Part shown: piece after piece, positions 1-7,852 of the stretch | How positions within the stretch are numbered: the stretch's first letter is position 1 | Layout of the letters: each line of letters opens with the position of its first letter | Assembly: GCF_042647465.1 (NCBI RefSeq) | Contig: NZ_JBHRVN010000004.1 | Length of the DNA stretch: 64,000 nt | Direction: 5' to 3' (one strand) | From: Wagnerdoeblera intermedia | GTDB taxonomy: Bacteria > Pseudomonadota > Alphaproteobacteria > Rhodobacterales > Rhodobacteraceae | Translations under genes and position numbers: made by a program | The notes under the pieces: generated by a model | Database searches by the model: none | Seen by the model: the letters and a program-made list of their open reading frames with translations, nothing else | What the model was told of the DNA's origin: nothing

Positions 1-831
1 CAGCTGGCGCGAAGACCACTCAAAGGGCACCGAATGCGCCCAGGCGAAGGAGTGAATGGCCTCGCGCGAGCCCGGGTTGATCCTGAGCGCCTTGGCCGTG
101 CGGAAGGAGCAGACCGCCCCGGAGAGGTTGTGGTGCCAGGGGCAGTTGAGGGTGTTATATTCCTCAATGTTAAAGCTGTGATCCTGGCGGAAGATCAGCC
201 CCGGCACCGCGCGAAAGAGGCTCACCCGGTCGATTCGGCGCTTTGTCCAGGGCACATGTTCCTCGAAACGCCAGCGCAGCCCGCCAAAGAGATCAAACTG
301 ACGGGGTTTCGGCTCCCAGTTCTTCAGCGGATCGCCGCGTTGCAGCGCATAATAGCCGATGCGGTCAAGCATCGCAGTTGCGCGGTCCACGCCGTCGGGT
401 TGGCGGCGCGTATCGGCGGCGTAAAGATCGACCACCGGGGTGACGATGGTGTCGCGCCTTTCCTCGGACTGGAAGGTGCAGACATCCAGCACGCTGCGCG
501 TCTCGCAGAAGGGATAGTGCAGATATTCGCCGTTGTAGCAGTAGTGCAGCCAGGCGCCCGGCGCAGCCGCGATCATGCGGTTGACCGCAAGGCTCAGTGC
601 GTCTTCCTGAAAAATATTGCCGCGGATGCGGTGGACCTGCGACGGCGCCTCTTCCGGCCAGACCAGAAGATCATCGCAGAGCACGGCGATCTGCCCAAAG
701 CCCAGAGCGGAGAGATGCTGCAGCGTTGAGGCCAGTTCGACCGCGTCTTCCGCAAAGACAAGCGCTGCGGGGCGAGACCGGAAGTCTGCGGCATGGGCGG
801 CGAGAAAATGGTCCATTCCGTCGAAAATCAT
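1..831 (-). CDS. Glycosyltransferase-like protein, C-terminus cut by window edge
   Basis: The frame is open from an ATG at 829-831 to the left edge of the window, giving 277 codons and no stop, so the C-terminus is missing. The N-terminus (MIFDGMDHFLAAHAADFR) has no signal peptide. Around residues 70-130 lies an acidic, aromatic stretch containing NGEYLHYPFCETR, followed by EERRD and a VVDLYAAD segment. This resembles a Rhodobacterales family usually annotated as glycosyltransferase family 2, but I see no clean DXD motif, so the activity is inferred from memory of the family only. It is divergent from miaB with a 118-base gap that must hold both promoters. Confidence 0.5.
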   Translation of the reverse strand, partial: MIFDGMDHFLAAHAADFRSRPAALVFAEDAVELASTLQHLSALGFGQIAVLCDDLLVWPEEAPSQVHRIRGNIFQEDALSLAVNRMIAAAPGAWLHYCYNGEYLHYPFCETRSVLDVCTFQSEERRDTIVTPVVDLYAADTRRQPDGVDRATAMLDRIGYYALQRGDPLKNWEPKPRQFDLFGGLRWRFEEHVPWTKRRIDRVSLFRAVPGLIFRQDHSFNIEEYNTLNCPWHHNLSGAVCSFRTAKALRINPGSREAIHSFAWAHSVPFEWSSRQL

Positions 832-949
832 GCGGCCTCAAATCCTGGTGGCGAAACCCGGGACAAATTCCCTCAGCCTTCTGCGGGATGCAAGCGTTGC
901 GGCTGGTGGCAGGGGTGGTGTAAAAGCCCCCTGAACTCTGAGGTATGCC

Positions 950-2308
950 ATGTCTGACGTTAAAAATGATCCCGTCACCGGGGAAATCTCTGCACCGAAG
1001 CGTCTTTTTATTAAGACCTATGGCTGTCAGATGAACGTCTATGACAGTGAGCGCATGGCTGAGACCATGGGCGCGCAGGGTTATGTGCTGACCGATAAGG
1101 CAGATGATGCCGATATGGTGCTGCTCAACACCTGCCACATCCGCGAGAAGGCTTCGGAAAAAGTTTACTCAGACATTGGTCGTCTGACCAAGCTGAAAAA
1201 TGCGAAACCTGATCTCAAGATCGGCGTCGCGGGCTGCGTGGCGCAGGCGGAGGGGGCTGAGATTCAGCGCCGCGCCCCGGTGGTCGATCTGGTGGTCGGC
1301 CCGCAGGCCTATCACCGCCTGCCCGAGATGATGAAACAGGTCGATGCCGGGCATCGCGCACTCGATACCGATTTCCCCACTGAGGACAAGTTTGAGCATC
1401 TGCCGAAGATCCGCACCCGCTCGGCGCCGGCGGCGTTTCTGACCGTGCAGGAGGGCTGCGATAAATTCTGCGCCTTCTGTGTGGTGCCCTATACCCGCGG
1501 TGCGGAAGTCTCGCGCCCGGTGGAGCGTCTGTTGCGAGAAGCCCGCGATCTGGCGGCGCGTGGTGTGCGCGAACTCACGCTGCTGGGGCAGAACGTCAAC
1601 GCCTATCACGGCACTTTTGACGGTGAGTCCTGGGGCCTTGGCCGTCTGCTGCGCGAGATGGCTCAGATTGAGGGGATTGAGCGGCTGCGTTATACCACAA
1701 GCCACCCCAATGACATGGATGACGATCTGATCGCGGCCCATGGCGATTGCGCGAAACTGATGCCCTATCTGCACCTGCCGGTGCAGTCCGGCTCGGACCG
1801 CATTCTGAAGGCGATGAACCGCAAGCATACCGCTGAGCAATATCTGCGGCTCATTGAGCGGATCCGCGCGGCCCGCCCCGATATGGTGCTGACCTCTGAC
1901 TTCATCGTCGGCTTCCCCGGCGAGACCGATGAGGATTTTGAGGCGACCATGGATCTGGTGCGCGCGGTCGGTTACGGCATGGCCTACAGCTTCAAATATT
2001 CGGCCCGTCCCGGCACGCCTGCCGCCGAGAAAGCCCCGGTTCCCGCCGAGGTCGCGGATGAGCGTCTGCAGCGTCTCCAGGCGCTTCTGACCGTGCAGCA
2101 GCGCGCCGTGCAGCAAAGCATGGTCGGCCGCGAAGTCACCGTGCTTTACGAAAAGCCCGGTCGTCTTGAGGGGCAGATGGCGGGCAAATCGGATTATCTG
2201 CACGCGGTCCATGTCCACGACCCGGAAGGCAAAGCCGGTGACCTCGTGCGCGTGCGCATCACCGAGGCGCTGCAGAATTCTCTGACCGGCGAGCGGATTG
2301 TTTCCTGA
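950..2308 (+). CDS. miaB: tRNA-2-methylthio-N6-dimethylallyladenosine synthase
   Basis: Radical SAM methylthiotransferase that adds the 2-methylthio group to i6A37 in tRNAs reading UNN codons. The three domains are visible in order. The N-terminal MTTase domain carries cluster cysteines near residues 26 (TYGCQMN), 62 (NTCHIRE) and 96 (GVAGCVAQ). The radical SAM core has CDKFCAFC at 170-177, and a C-terminal TRAM region ends the protein. At 452 residues the length is normal. The gene is divergent from the glycosyltransferase-like gene. In many alphaproteobacteria miaB sits just before phoH-ybeY; here two secreted-protein genes separate them. Confidence 0.96.
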   Translation: MSDVKNDPVTGEISAPKRLFIKTYGCQMNVYDSERMAETMGAQGYVLTDKADDADMVLLNTCHIREKASEKVYSDIGRLTKLKNAKPDLKIGVAGCVAQAEGAEIQRRAPVVDLVVGPQAYHRLPEMMKQVDAGHRALDTDFPTEDKFEHLPKIRTRSAPAAFLTVQEGCDKFCAFCVVPYTRGAEVSRPVERLLREARDLAARGVRELTLLGQNVNAYHGTFDGESWGLGRLLREMAQIEGIERLRYTTSHPNDMDDDLIAAHGDCAKLMPYLHLPVQSGSDRILKAMNRKHTAEQYLRLIERIRAARPDMVLTSDFIVGFPGETDEDFEATMDLVRAVGYGMAYSFKYSARPGTPAAEKAPVPAEVADERLQRLQALLTVQQRAVQQSMVGREVTVLYEKPGRLEGQMAGKSDYLHAVHVHDPEGKAGDLVRVRITEALQNSLTGERIVS

Positions 2309-2426
2309 TCCGGGAATAACAATCCCTGCGCGAAAGTGGGGTATAAATTACTGGACTTTTCACACTTCGGGGGCAAAATCGCAGGATTATTATAGTCTGT
2401 GATTTTTCCACGGGGAGATATGTTCG

Positions 2427-3047
2427 GTGAAACGCGGTATTTCAGAGAGGCTGCGGTTTTTGACCGGAGCATTTCTTTTGGCGGGAGTTATCGGCTTCGG
2501 CGCGCCGGTGCTGGCGCAGTCTGCACCTGCTTATAATCCGGCCACCGCCGAGACCTTCGGTCCCGACGGCAAACCCCGGGTGACCGGCCGGATCGACTGG
2601 GGTCTGTGGATTGATCCGGATGGTTGTATGCATTGGTGGGCCGATGGCGGGCTCGAAGGCTATATGGTGCCGCGCCGAGACCCTAAAACGGGCAAAGCCG
2701 TCTGTCTGAAGCGCAACACCTGCGCGATTGAAGGCACGGATACCCTCTTTGCGACCGATTCTGCCCGCCTGACCGCCAGCGGCCGCGCCCGGCTGGAAAA
2801 CCTGTTCCGCAACCAGGGGGCCTTTGGCTACGCCATTTACGGCCATACCGACAGCCGCGCCTCGGATGCCTATAACATGGATCTGTCTAAGCGGCGTGCG
2901 CAGTCGGTCGCCAATGTGGCCCGTGCCGTCGGCGCGAATGTTGAGCGCGTGGAGTGGCATGGAGAGCGGCAGCCCCGCGCAACCAACAGCACCGCAGCGG
3001 GCATGCAGCAGAACCGCCGCGTCGAAATCGTCTGCTATCGGTGGTGA
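2427..3047 (+). CDS. Secreted OmpA-family protein with DPDGC module
   Basis: 206 residues. A signal peptide covers about residues 1-30, with cleavage after VLA. A Cys/Trp-rich module follows at about 58-93 (DPDGC at 63-67, HWW, EGY, a PRRDP segment and a second Cys at 93). A C-terminal OmpA-like peptidoglycan-binding domain (about 105-205) contains YGHTDSRASDAYN and SKRRAQSV, including the Asp and Arg expected to grip diaminopimelate. The GTG start is chosen because GGGGAG lies 9 bases upstream, whereas an ATG at 2420 is in another frame and too close to it. Inferred role: periplasmic or outer-membrane protein anchored to the wall. The next gene carries the same module without the OmpA domain. 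Confidence 0.85.
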   Translation: MKRGISERLRFLTGAFLLAGVIGFGAPVLAQSAPAYNPATAETFGPDGKPRVTGRIDWGLWIDPDGCMHWWADGGLEGYMVPRRDPKTGKAVCLKRNTCAIEGTDTLFATDSARLTASGRARLENLFRNQGAFGYAIYGHTDSRASDAYNMDLSKRRAQSVANVARAVGANVERVEWHGERQPRATNSTAAGMQQNRRVEIVCYRW

Positions 3048-3049
3048 CC

Positions 3050-3415
3050 ATGATGATGAAACCTTTCGCAGGCGCTTCGCTTCTGATGGCCTTCCTTGTC
3101 TCCGGCTGCAGCGGCCTTGGCCCCTACAGCGGGGATCCGGATGCCTATATCGCGGTGGCTCAGGACCGTGGCTCGGATAAAACCGCCATCATCAACCAGC
3201 GTGCAGCCATCGCCTATGACCCCGATGGCTGCCAGAACTGGATTATCGATGACGGTGTTGAGGGCTATTCCTCGCCACGCTTTGATCCGGCGACCGGTAT
3301 GGCCAATGTGTGCAACAACCACTTCCCGCCGGGCACGGTGATTGGCAACTATCAGTCGCCCAACAGCGGTCTGCGCGACTGGATCCCCGGCCGTCGCGGC
3401 GCGGCGCGGAACTGA
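3050..3415 (+). CDS. Small lipoprotein with DPDGC module
   Basis: 121 residues, starting at the first of three consecutive ATG codons two bases after the upstream stop, so the two genes are probably cotranscribed. A lipoprotein signal ends in LVSGC, with Cys20 as the lipidated residue. The mature part contains DPDGC (57-61), a W, DDGVEGY, PRFDPATG and a second Cys at 88. This matches the module of the preceding OmpA-family protein almost residue for residue, with nearly the same Cys spacing (27 against 26). The C-terminus is basic and ends GRRGAARN. I do not recognise a named family, so the function is unknown. Envelope localisation is well supported. Confidence 0.8.
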   Translation: MMMKPFAGASLLMAFLVSGCSGLGPYSGDPDAYIAVAQDRGSDKTAIINQRAAIAYDPDGCQNWIIDDGVEGYSSPRFDPATGMANVCNNHFPPGTVIGNYQSPNSGLRDWIPGRRGAARN

Positions 3416-3434
3416 TCCGGCAAAGATGCCCTGA

Positions 3435-3461
3435 AAGGCCGCAGTCCGGGATTGCGGCCTT
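3435..3461 (+). terminator. Hairpin terminator after the lipoprotein gene
   Basis: A perfect 9-base stem (AAGGCCGCA / TGCGGCCTT) with a 9-base loop lies 19 bases after the stop codon, followed by a CT-rich rather than pure T tract. It separates the two secreted-protein genes from phoH. Confidence 0.6.
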
Positions 3462-3600
3462 CTCTCATGGTCTCGGCTGATTTTTGCGCATGGCGTCTCA
3501 CTTCAGGCAGTGGCACAAGGGCAGGGCCGGAGGCGGCTTGCTCCGGTGAGAATGTGGGCGCAGACTGGCTGCGTTCCATCCAACTGCCAGGGAGATCCGT

Positions 3601-4608
3601 TTGGGCAGCACCCCGATGACCCCGTCCCGCCGTTCCGCGCCTGTGCCGGAAACGGTTCTCGAATTTCCGGACAACCGCCTTTTGATCACGCTTTGCGGGG
3701 AATATGACCGCAACCTTGTGAAGATTGAGCAGGACACCGGGGTCAATATCCGCCGCCGCGGCAATCAGCTGACGGTGCTCGGAGAGCCCGACGGCCGTGA
3801 ACAGGCGGCGGGGATTCTGCGCGCGGCCTATGCGCGCCTCGAAGAAGGCCGCGATGTCAGCGCCGGTGATCTTGACGGCATGCTGCGCCTTGGCCCCGGC
3901 ACTGCGCCTGCCGATCAGATGGAGATGTTCTCGGGCGAAGGCTTTGAGCTTCGGACCCGCAAAAAGCCGGTGGCCCCCCGCACGGCCGCCCAGAAAGCCT
4001 ATGTGGCCAACCTTTTCCGCCATGAGCTGAACTTCGGTATCGGCCCTGCGGGGACCGGCAAGACCTATCTGGCGGTGGCCGCAGGCGTCACCATGCTGAT
4101 CGGTGGTCAGGTGGAGCGGATTATCCTGTCGCGCCCCGCCGTGGAAGCGGGCGAGCGTCTGGGCTTTCTGCCCGGCGATATGAAGGAAAAAGTCGATCCC
4201 TATATGCAGCCGCTTTATGACGCGCTGAATGATTTTCTGCCCTCGAAACAGGTGGAAAAGCTGATGCTCGACAAGCGGATTGAGATCGCGCCGCTGGCCT
4301 TCATGCGGGGCCGTACGCTGTCCAACGCCTTTGTGGTGCTGGATGAGGCGCAGAACGCCACCACCATGCAGATGAAGATGTTTCTGACCCGCCTGGGTGA
4401 GGGGTCGCGCATGGTGATCACCGGCGACCGCACCCAGATCGACCTGCCGCGCGGCGTGCAAAGCGGTCTGCGCGATGCGGAACGGATCCTCGACGGGGTG
4501 AAGGGGATTTCCTTTAACTACTTCACCGCCTCCGATGTGGTTCGTCACCCGCTTGTCGCCCGCATCATCGAGGCTTATGACCGCGACGATGAACAACACG
4601 CTGGTTGA
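3601..4608 (+). CDS. ybeZ: PhoH family ATPase (YbeZ)
   Basis: 335 residues. The P-loop GPAGTGKT is at 148-155 and the Walker B segment VVLDEAQNA at about 245-253, followed by the ITGDRTQIDLP sensor-like segment typical of PhoH/YbeZ. The N-terminal 100 residues form the KH-like nucleic-acid-binding part. The family partners YbeY in rRNA processing and quality control. The TTG start is preferred because AGGGAG sits 8 bases upstream; the ATG at 3616 is too far from that site. It overlaps the start of ybeY, so translation is probably coupled. Confidence 0.93.
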   Translation: MGSTPMTPSRRSAPVPETVLEFPDNRLLITLCGEYDRNLVKIEQDTGVNIRRRGNQLTVLGEPDGREQAAGILRAAYARLEEGRDVSAGDLDGMLRLGPGTAPADQMEMFSGEGFELRTRKKPVAPRTAAQKAYVANLFRHELNFGIGPAGTGKTYLAVAAGVTMLIGGQVERIILSRPAVEAGERLGFLPGDMKEKVDPYMQPLYDALNDFLPSKQVEKLMLDKRIEIAPLAFMRGRTLSNAFVVLDEAQNATTMQMKMFLTRLGEGSRMVITGDRTQIDLPRGVQSGLRDAERILDGVKGISFNYFTASDVVRHPLVARIIEAYDRDDEQHAG

Positions 4609-5095
4609 TATTGTGATCGAAGAGCCCCGCTGGGAAACCGCGGGGCTTGAAGCCATCTCTGAGCGCGCCTGCAAAGCCGCGCTCGAGGAACTGGGTGTGA
4701 CCCCTGAGGGGTTTCTGGTCTGCGTCATGGGCTGCGACGATGCCCGGATCGCCGAGCTGAACGCCGATTTCCGCGGCAAGCCCAAACCCACCAATGTGCT
4801 CTCCTGGCCCTCAGAAGAGCGCGGTGTTGAGACGCCCGGGGACAGCCCCGACCTCCCGGAACCGGGTGATGAGGATGATCCCGAAGAACTGGGCGATATT
4901 GCCATTGCCTATGACGTCTGCGTCGCCGAGGCGAAGGAGCAGGGCAAGAGCTTTGAGGATCATGTGACGCACCTGGTTCTTCATGGATTCTTACACCTTC
5001 TCGGCTATGACCATATGACCGAGCAGGACGCCGCTCTCATGGAAGGAATTGAGACGCGCGCTCTTGCAAGACTGGGTATCGCCGACCCATATTAA
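4577..5095 (+). CDS. ybeY: Endoribonuclease YbeY (rRNA maturation)
   Basis: Single-strand endoribonuclease for 16S rRNA 3'-end maturation and ribosome quality control. The zinc-binding signature HGFLHLLGYDH starts at about residue 136 and supplies three His ligands. The body contains the expected FRGKPKPTNVLSWP segment. An acidic insert (about residues 85-100, rich in D, E and P) is longer than in the E. coli protein but usual in this order. The start overlaps phoH. ATG at 4577 has GAGG just upstream; ATG at 4589 is the alternative and gives a protein four residues shorter. Confidence 0.94.
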   Translation: MTATMNNTLVDIVIEEPRWETAGLEAISERACKAALEELGVTPEGFLVCVMGCDDARIAELNADFRGKPKPTNVLSWPSEERGVETPGDSPDLPEPGDEDDPEELGDIAIAYDVCVAEAKEQGKSFEDHVTHLVLHGFLHLLGYDHMTEQDAALMEGIETRALARLGIADPY

Positions 5096-5104
5096 TTTTT
5101 ACCT

Positions 5105-5126
5105 GCGCCCCTTCAGGGGCGCTTTT
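5105..5126 (+). terminator. Small hairpin with T4 between ybeY and corC
   Basis: A GCGCCCC / GGGGCGC stem with a TTCA tetraloop is followed by TTTT. It ends 17 bases before the corC start codon, so it may act as an attenuator rather than a full stop. Confidence 0.6.
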
Positions 5127-5143
5127 CACACCGGAAAGGACCA

Positions 5144-6010
5144 ATGGGCAGTAGCACCGATGGCTTGATGGCAGCGCATGGCGCGCCGGAAGCTGAGCCT
5201 GAGCAGGAACGACAGGGCGGACTTTTGTCCCGCCTCTTCCGTAAGGCCCTCACCCCCGTGGCCCATGGCCAGAATGCCGAGGCGCAGACCGCTGCTGCGG
5301 CCGGGATCTCCAACCTTCGCCGACTGCGTGTGGAAGATGTCGCCGCCCCCAAGGCCGATATCGTCTCCGTCCCGCTGACGATCAGCCGGGATGAGCTGAC
5401 GGAGGTGTTTCGCGAACACGGATTTTCGCGCCTGCCGGTCTATGACGGCTCGCCCGATGAGCCGCTGGGCGTGGTTACGCTGAAAGATTTCGCGCTGAAT
5501 TACGCGCTGAAGGACCGCACGGGTGACTTTGACCTCAGAGCCCTGCTGCGTCCGCTAATCTATACGCCGCCCTCGATGCCGCTGGCCGATCTTTTGCATA
5601 AGATGCAGGCGGAGCGGACCCATATGGCGCTGATGATCGACGAATACGGCAGCGTTGACGGCGTTGTGACCATCGAGGATCTTCTGGAGACGGTGGTCGG
5701 CGACATCATGGATGAGCATGATGTGGTCGAGACCCCCGCCTGGGTTGAGGAAGCTCCGGGGGTCTGGCTCGTCGAGGCCACGGCCGCGCTGGAGGAGCTT
5801 GAGGCCGCGACTGGGCAGAAGCTGCGTGTGGAAGCCGAAGATGAAGAGATTGATACCCTTGGGGGTCTCGTCTATCTGCGCGCGGGTCAGGTCCCGGCTT
5901 CGGGGGAGATCATCACCCATGAAAGCGGCGCGGTGATCGAAGTGGTCGATGCTGAAGCGCGTCGGATCAACACCCTGCGCCTGCGACTTCCCGAAGCGGC
6001 CCCGGCCTGA
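5144..6010 (+). CDS. corC: HlyC/CorC family CBS-domain protein
   Basis: 288 residues. Two CBS domains (about residues 65-125 and 130-190) carry FSRLPVYDGSPDEPLGVV and DEYGSVDGVVTIEDLLE, followed by the CorC_HlyC C-terminal domain (about 205-285). The protein lacks the membrane-spanning DUF21 part, so it is the short cytosolic form. The family is linked to Mg/Co efflux. The order phoH-ybeY-corC is conserved widely, but the apolipoprotein N-acyltransferase gene (lnt) that usually follows is absent; a terminator comes next. Confidence 0.9.
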   Translation: MGSSTDGLMAAHGAPEAEPEQERQGGLLSRLFRKALTPVAHGQNAEAQTAAAAGISNLRRLRVEDVAAPKADIVSVPLTISRDELTEVFREHGFSRLPVYDGSPDEPLGVVTLKDFALNYALKDRTGDFDLRALLRPLIYTPPSMPLADLLHKMQAERTHMALMIDEYGSVDGVVTIEDLLETVVGDIMDEHDVVETPAWVEEAPGVWLVEATAALEELEAATGQKLRVEAEDEEIDTLGGLVYLRAGQVPASGEIITHESGAVIEVVDAEARRINTLRLRLPEAAPA

Positions 6011-6032
6011 GGCCCTCTCAGGGCGTGAAATC

Positions 6033-6062
6033 AAAAAGCCGCAGCTTTTGCTGCGGCTTTTT
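6033..6062 (+). terminator. Bidirectional rho-independent terminator
   Basis: A 13-base perfect stem (AAAAAGCCGCAGC / GCTGCGGCTTTTT) with a TTTT loop lies between the convergent corC and threonine aldolase genes. It can serve both strands. Confidence 0.92.
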
Positions 6063-6100
6063 CAGTCCCGTAACAGAAAGAGAGGCCGCAGCCCTCAGCC

Positions 6101-7117
6101 TCAGGCGGCGGCCAGTGCGATAAAGCGGTCGCAATCGTCCTCAGTGGTGGCCCAGCTGGTCACCAGACGGGCGTAGTCATCGCCGCGCAGGTAGAAAACG
6201 GCCCCCGCCTCGCGCAGCTTTTCGACCGTTTCCTCGGGCAGCTTGACGAAGAGGATGTTTGCCGCCGCCTCAGGGGCAACCGCCACACCCGGGATCTTCG
6301 CCAGACCCTCCGCCAGACGCGCAGCCATGGCATTGGCGTGGGCAGCATGGGTCAGCCACTGGCCCTGCGCAATCCAGCCTTCAAACTGTGCCGCCAGATA
6401 GCGGGTTTTCGAGAACAGATGGCCCGAGCGTTTGCGGCGCAGCTCAAACTCAAAGGCTTTCTCCGGGTTAAAGAAGATCACCGCTTCCGCCCCCATCAGC
6501 CCGCCCTTGGTGCCGCCGAAGGAGACGATATCGACGCCTGCCTTCCAGGTCAGCTCTGCCGGCGTGGCCCCCGAGGCGGCCACAGCATTGGCAAAGCGCG
6601 CACCGTCGAGATGCAGCGGCAGGCCGTGGGCTTTGGCAACCGCAGCAATGGCGCGGGTTTGCTCAACCGTATAGAGGGTGCCGCCTTCGGTGATATTGGT
6701 CAGCGTCACCGCACCGGGCTGCACCGAATGCACAACGCCGGGCTTCTGGCCGCGAATCGCTTTGTCGAGCGCCTCGGGGCACATCCGGCCATGCTCACCG
6801 GGCACCAGCAGCAGCTTGCCGCCGGTGAAAACCTCCGGTGCGCCGCATTCGTCTTCCTGGACGTGGGCATTGGTGTGACAGAAAACCGCGCCCCAGAGGG
6901 GGCTGACCGTGGCCAGCGACAGGCAGTTCGCCACCGTTCCGGTCGAGACAAAATAGACCGCGGCCTCCGGCGCCTCAAAGAGATCGCGAATCACCTGAAC
7001 GGCCCGTGCGGTATGGGCGTCATTGCCATAGGGCATGGCGAAGCCCTGGTTAACGGCGGAAAGCGCCGCCATCACCTCGGGCGGGCAGGGCGCTGCGTTG
7101 TCAGAGGCGAAAAACAT
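6101..7117 (-). CDS. ltaE: Low-specificity L-threonine aldolase (PLP enzyme)
   Basis: 338 residues, fold-type I PLP enzyme of the beta-eliminating lyase family, cleaving threonine or allo-threonine to glycine and acetaldehyde. Recognised by FFASDNAAPCPPEV at the N-terminus, STGTVANCLS, HLDGARFANA (the Asp that pairs with the PLP nitrogen) and SFGGTKGG, whose Lys near residue 200 is the Schiff-base lysine. Its ATG overlaps the stop of the upstream YcgN gene by one base (TGATG), so the two are coupled. Confidence 0.9.
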   Translation of the reverse strand: MFFASDNAAPCPPEVMAALSAVNQGFAMPYGNDAHTARAVQVIRDLFEAPEAAVYFVSTGTVANCLSLATVSPLWGAVFCHTNAHVQEDECGAPEVFTGGKLLLVPGEHGRMCPEALDKAIRGQKPGVVHSVQPGAVTLTNITEGGTLYTVEQTRAIAAVAKAHGLPLHLDGARFANAVAASGATPAELTWKAGVDIVSFGGTKGGLMGAEAVIFFNPEKAFEFELRRKRSGHLFSKTRYLAAQFEGWIAQGQWLTHAAHANAMAARLAEGLAKIPGVAVAPEAAANILFVKLPEETVEKLREAGAVFYLRGDDYARLVTSWATTEDDCDRFIALAAA

Positions 7118-7569
7118 CAGGGCGTCTCCTCGATGATATAGTCTTCCCAGTCATCCTCATCGACCTCGGTTTCCGGGATGGTCCAGCCTTTGACGGAAGC
7201 CCCGGCCTTATGCACCGACTGCGGATCACCTGAGATCAGCGGATGCCATGATTTCAGGGGGTTACCCTCATGTAGCAGCCGGTAGGCACAGGTTTTCGGC
7301 AGCCAGTAGGCCACTTCGGGCAGCTTTTCCGCCGTCAGCGAGACGCAGTCGGGAACGAATTGGTGACGAATGGGATAGTGCTTGCAGCGGCAGCTTTGCC
7401 CGTCGAGCAGGCGACAGGCAACCCGCGTAAAGCAGACCTCGCCGTCATCTTCGAACTCAAGCTTATTCAGGCAGCATTTGCCGCAGCCATCGCAGAGTGC
7501 CTCCCATTCTTCGGGCGACATCTCAGTGAGCGGGACGGTTTCCCAGTATTTCGGACGCAAATCAGACAT
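7117..7569 (-). CDS. YcgN/UPF0260 cysteine-cluster protein
   Basis: 150 residues, matching the UPF0260 (YcgN) family, which carries a cysteine cluster thought to bind metal or an Fe-S centre. Visible cysteines are CDGCGKCC at 26-33, then CRLLDGQSCRCKHYP and further Cys at PDC and KTC. The tail is strongly acidic (EVDEDDWEDYIIEE). The biochemical role of the family is not established. It is the first gene of a two-gene unit with threonine aldolase. Confidence 0.88.
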   Translation of the reverse strand: MSDLRPKYWETVPLTEMSPEEWEALCDGCGKCCLNKLEFEDDGEVCFTRVACRLLDGQSCRCKHYPIRHQFVPDCVSLTAEKLPEVAYWLPKTCAYRLLHEGNPLKSWHPLISGDPQSVHKAGASVKGWTIPETEVDEDDWEDYIIEETP

Positions 7570-7616
7570 TGGGGCGTTTTGCGCCCTGGGGGCGCGTTTG
7601 GGAAGGGGGAAAAGAG

Positions 7617-7643
7617 AAAGGGTTGCGCGGGGCGCAACCCTTT
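7617..7643 (-). terminator. Strong hairpin terminator
   Basis: A perfect 12-base stem (AAAGGGTTGCGC / GCGCAACCCTTT) with a 3-base loop. Read on the minus strand it is followed by a pyrimidine run (CTCTTTTCC). It would end transcripts from the small element at 7675-7797 or from yhhQ. Confidence 0.8.
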
Positions 7644-7674
7644 CCGAGATCTACGGAGATGGTCCGGTTAGGCA

Positions 7675-7797
7675 TCAGCGATCCTTGCCGTCCCAGTCAG
7701 GGTTCTTGAACCCTTGGGGCTGCCCTCAGGCCACGGCCCCCCTGACTGTCCCGACACCTCTCTCCAATATCACTCTCGACACTGGACCACCTCCTTT
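7675..7797 (-). other. Minute reading frame with near-perfect ribosome-binding site and in-frame UGA
   Basis: On the minus strand AAAGGAGGTGG (7797-7787), close to a full match to the anti-Shine-Dalgarno sequence, precedes a GTG at 7782-7780 at ideal spacing. The frame runs 18 codons (starting VSRVILERGVG) to a TGA at 7728-7726. The same frame stays open for 16 more codons ending NPDWDGKDR before a second TGA at 7677-7675. A TTGACA-like -35 box lies at 7846-7841 and a strong terminator hairpin follows at 7643-7617. It could be a small peptide gene, a readthrough gene, or a structured RNA. I do not recognise it. Confidence 0.4.
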
Positions 7798-7852
7798 CAA
7801 TGCGTTGCCGTTGGGCTCAGGCTGGCACAGATGGAGCGGTTGTCAAACAAAA

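Noticed and set aside
3352..4905. A 517-codon open frame on the minus strand
   Set aside because: Antisense to phoH and ybeY; low-complexity Ser-rich start and no motif.
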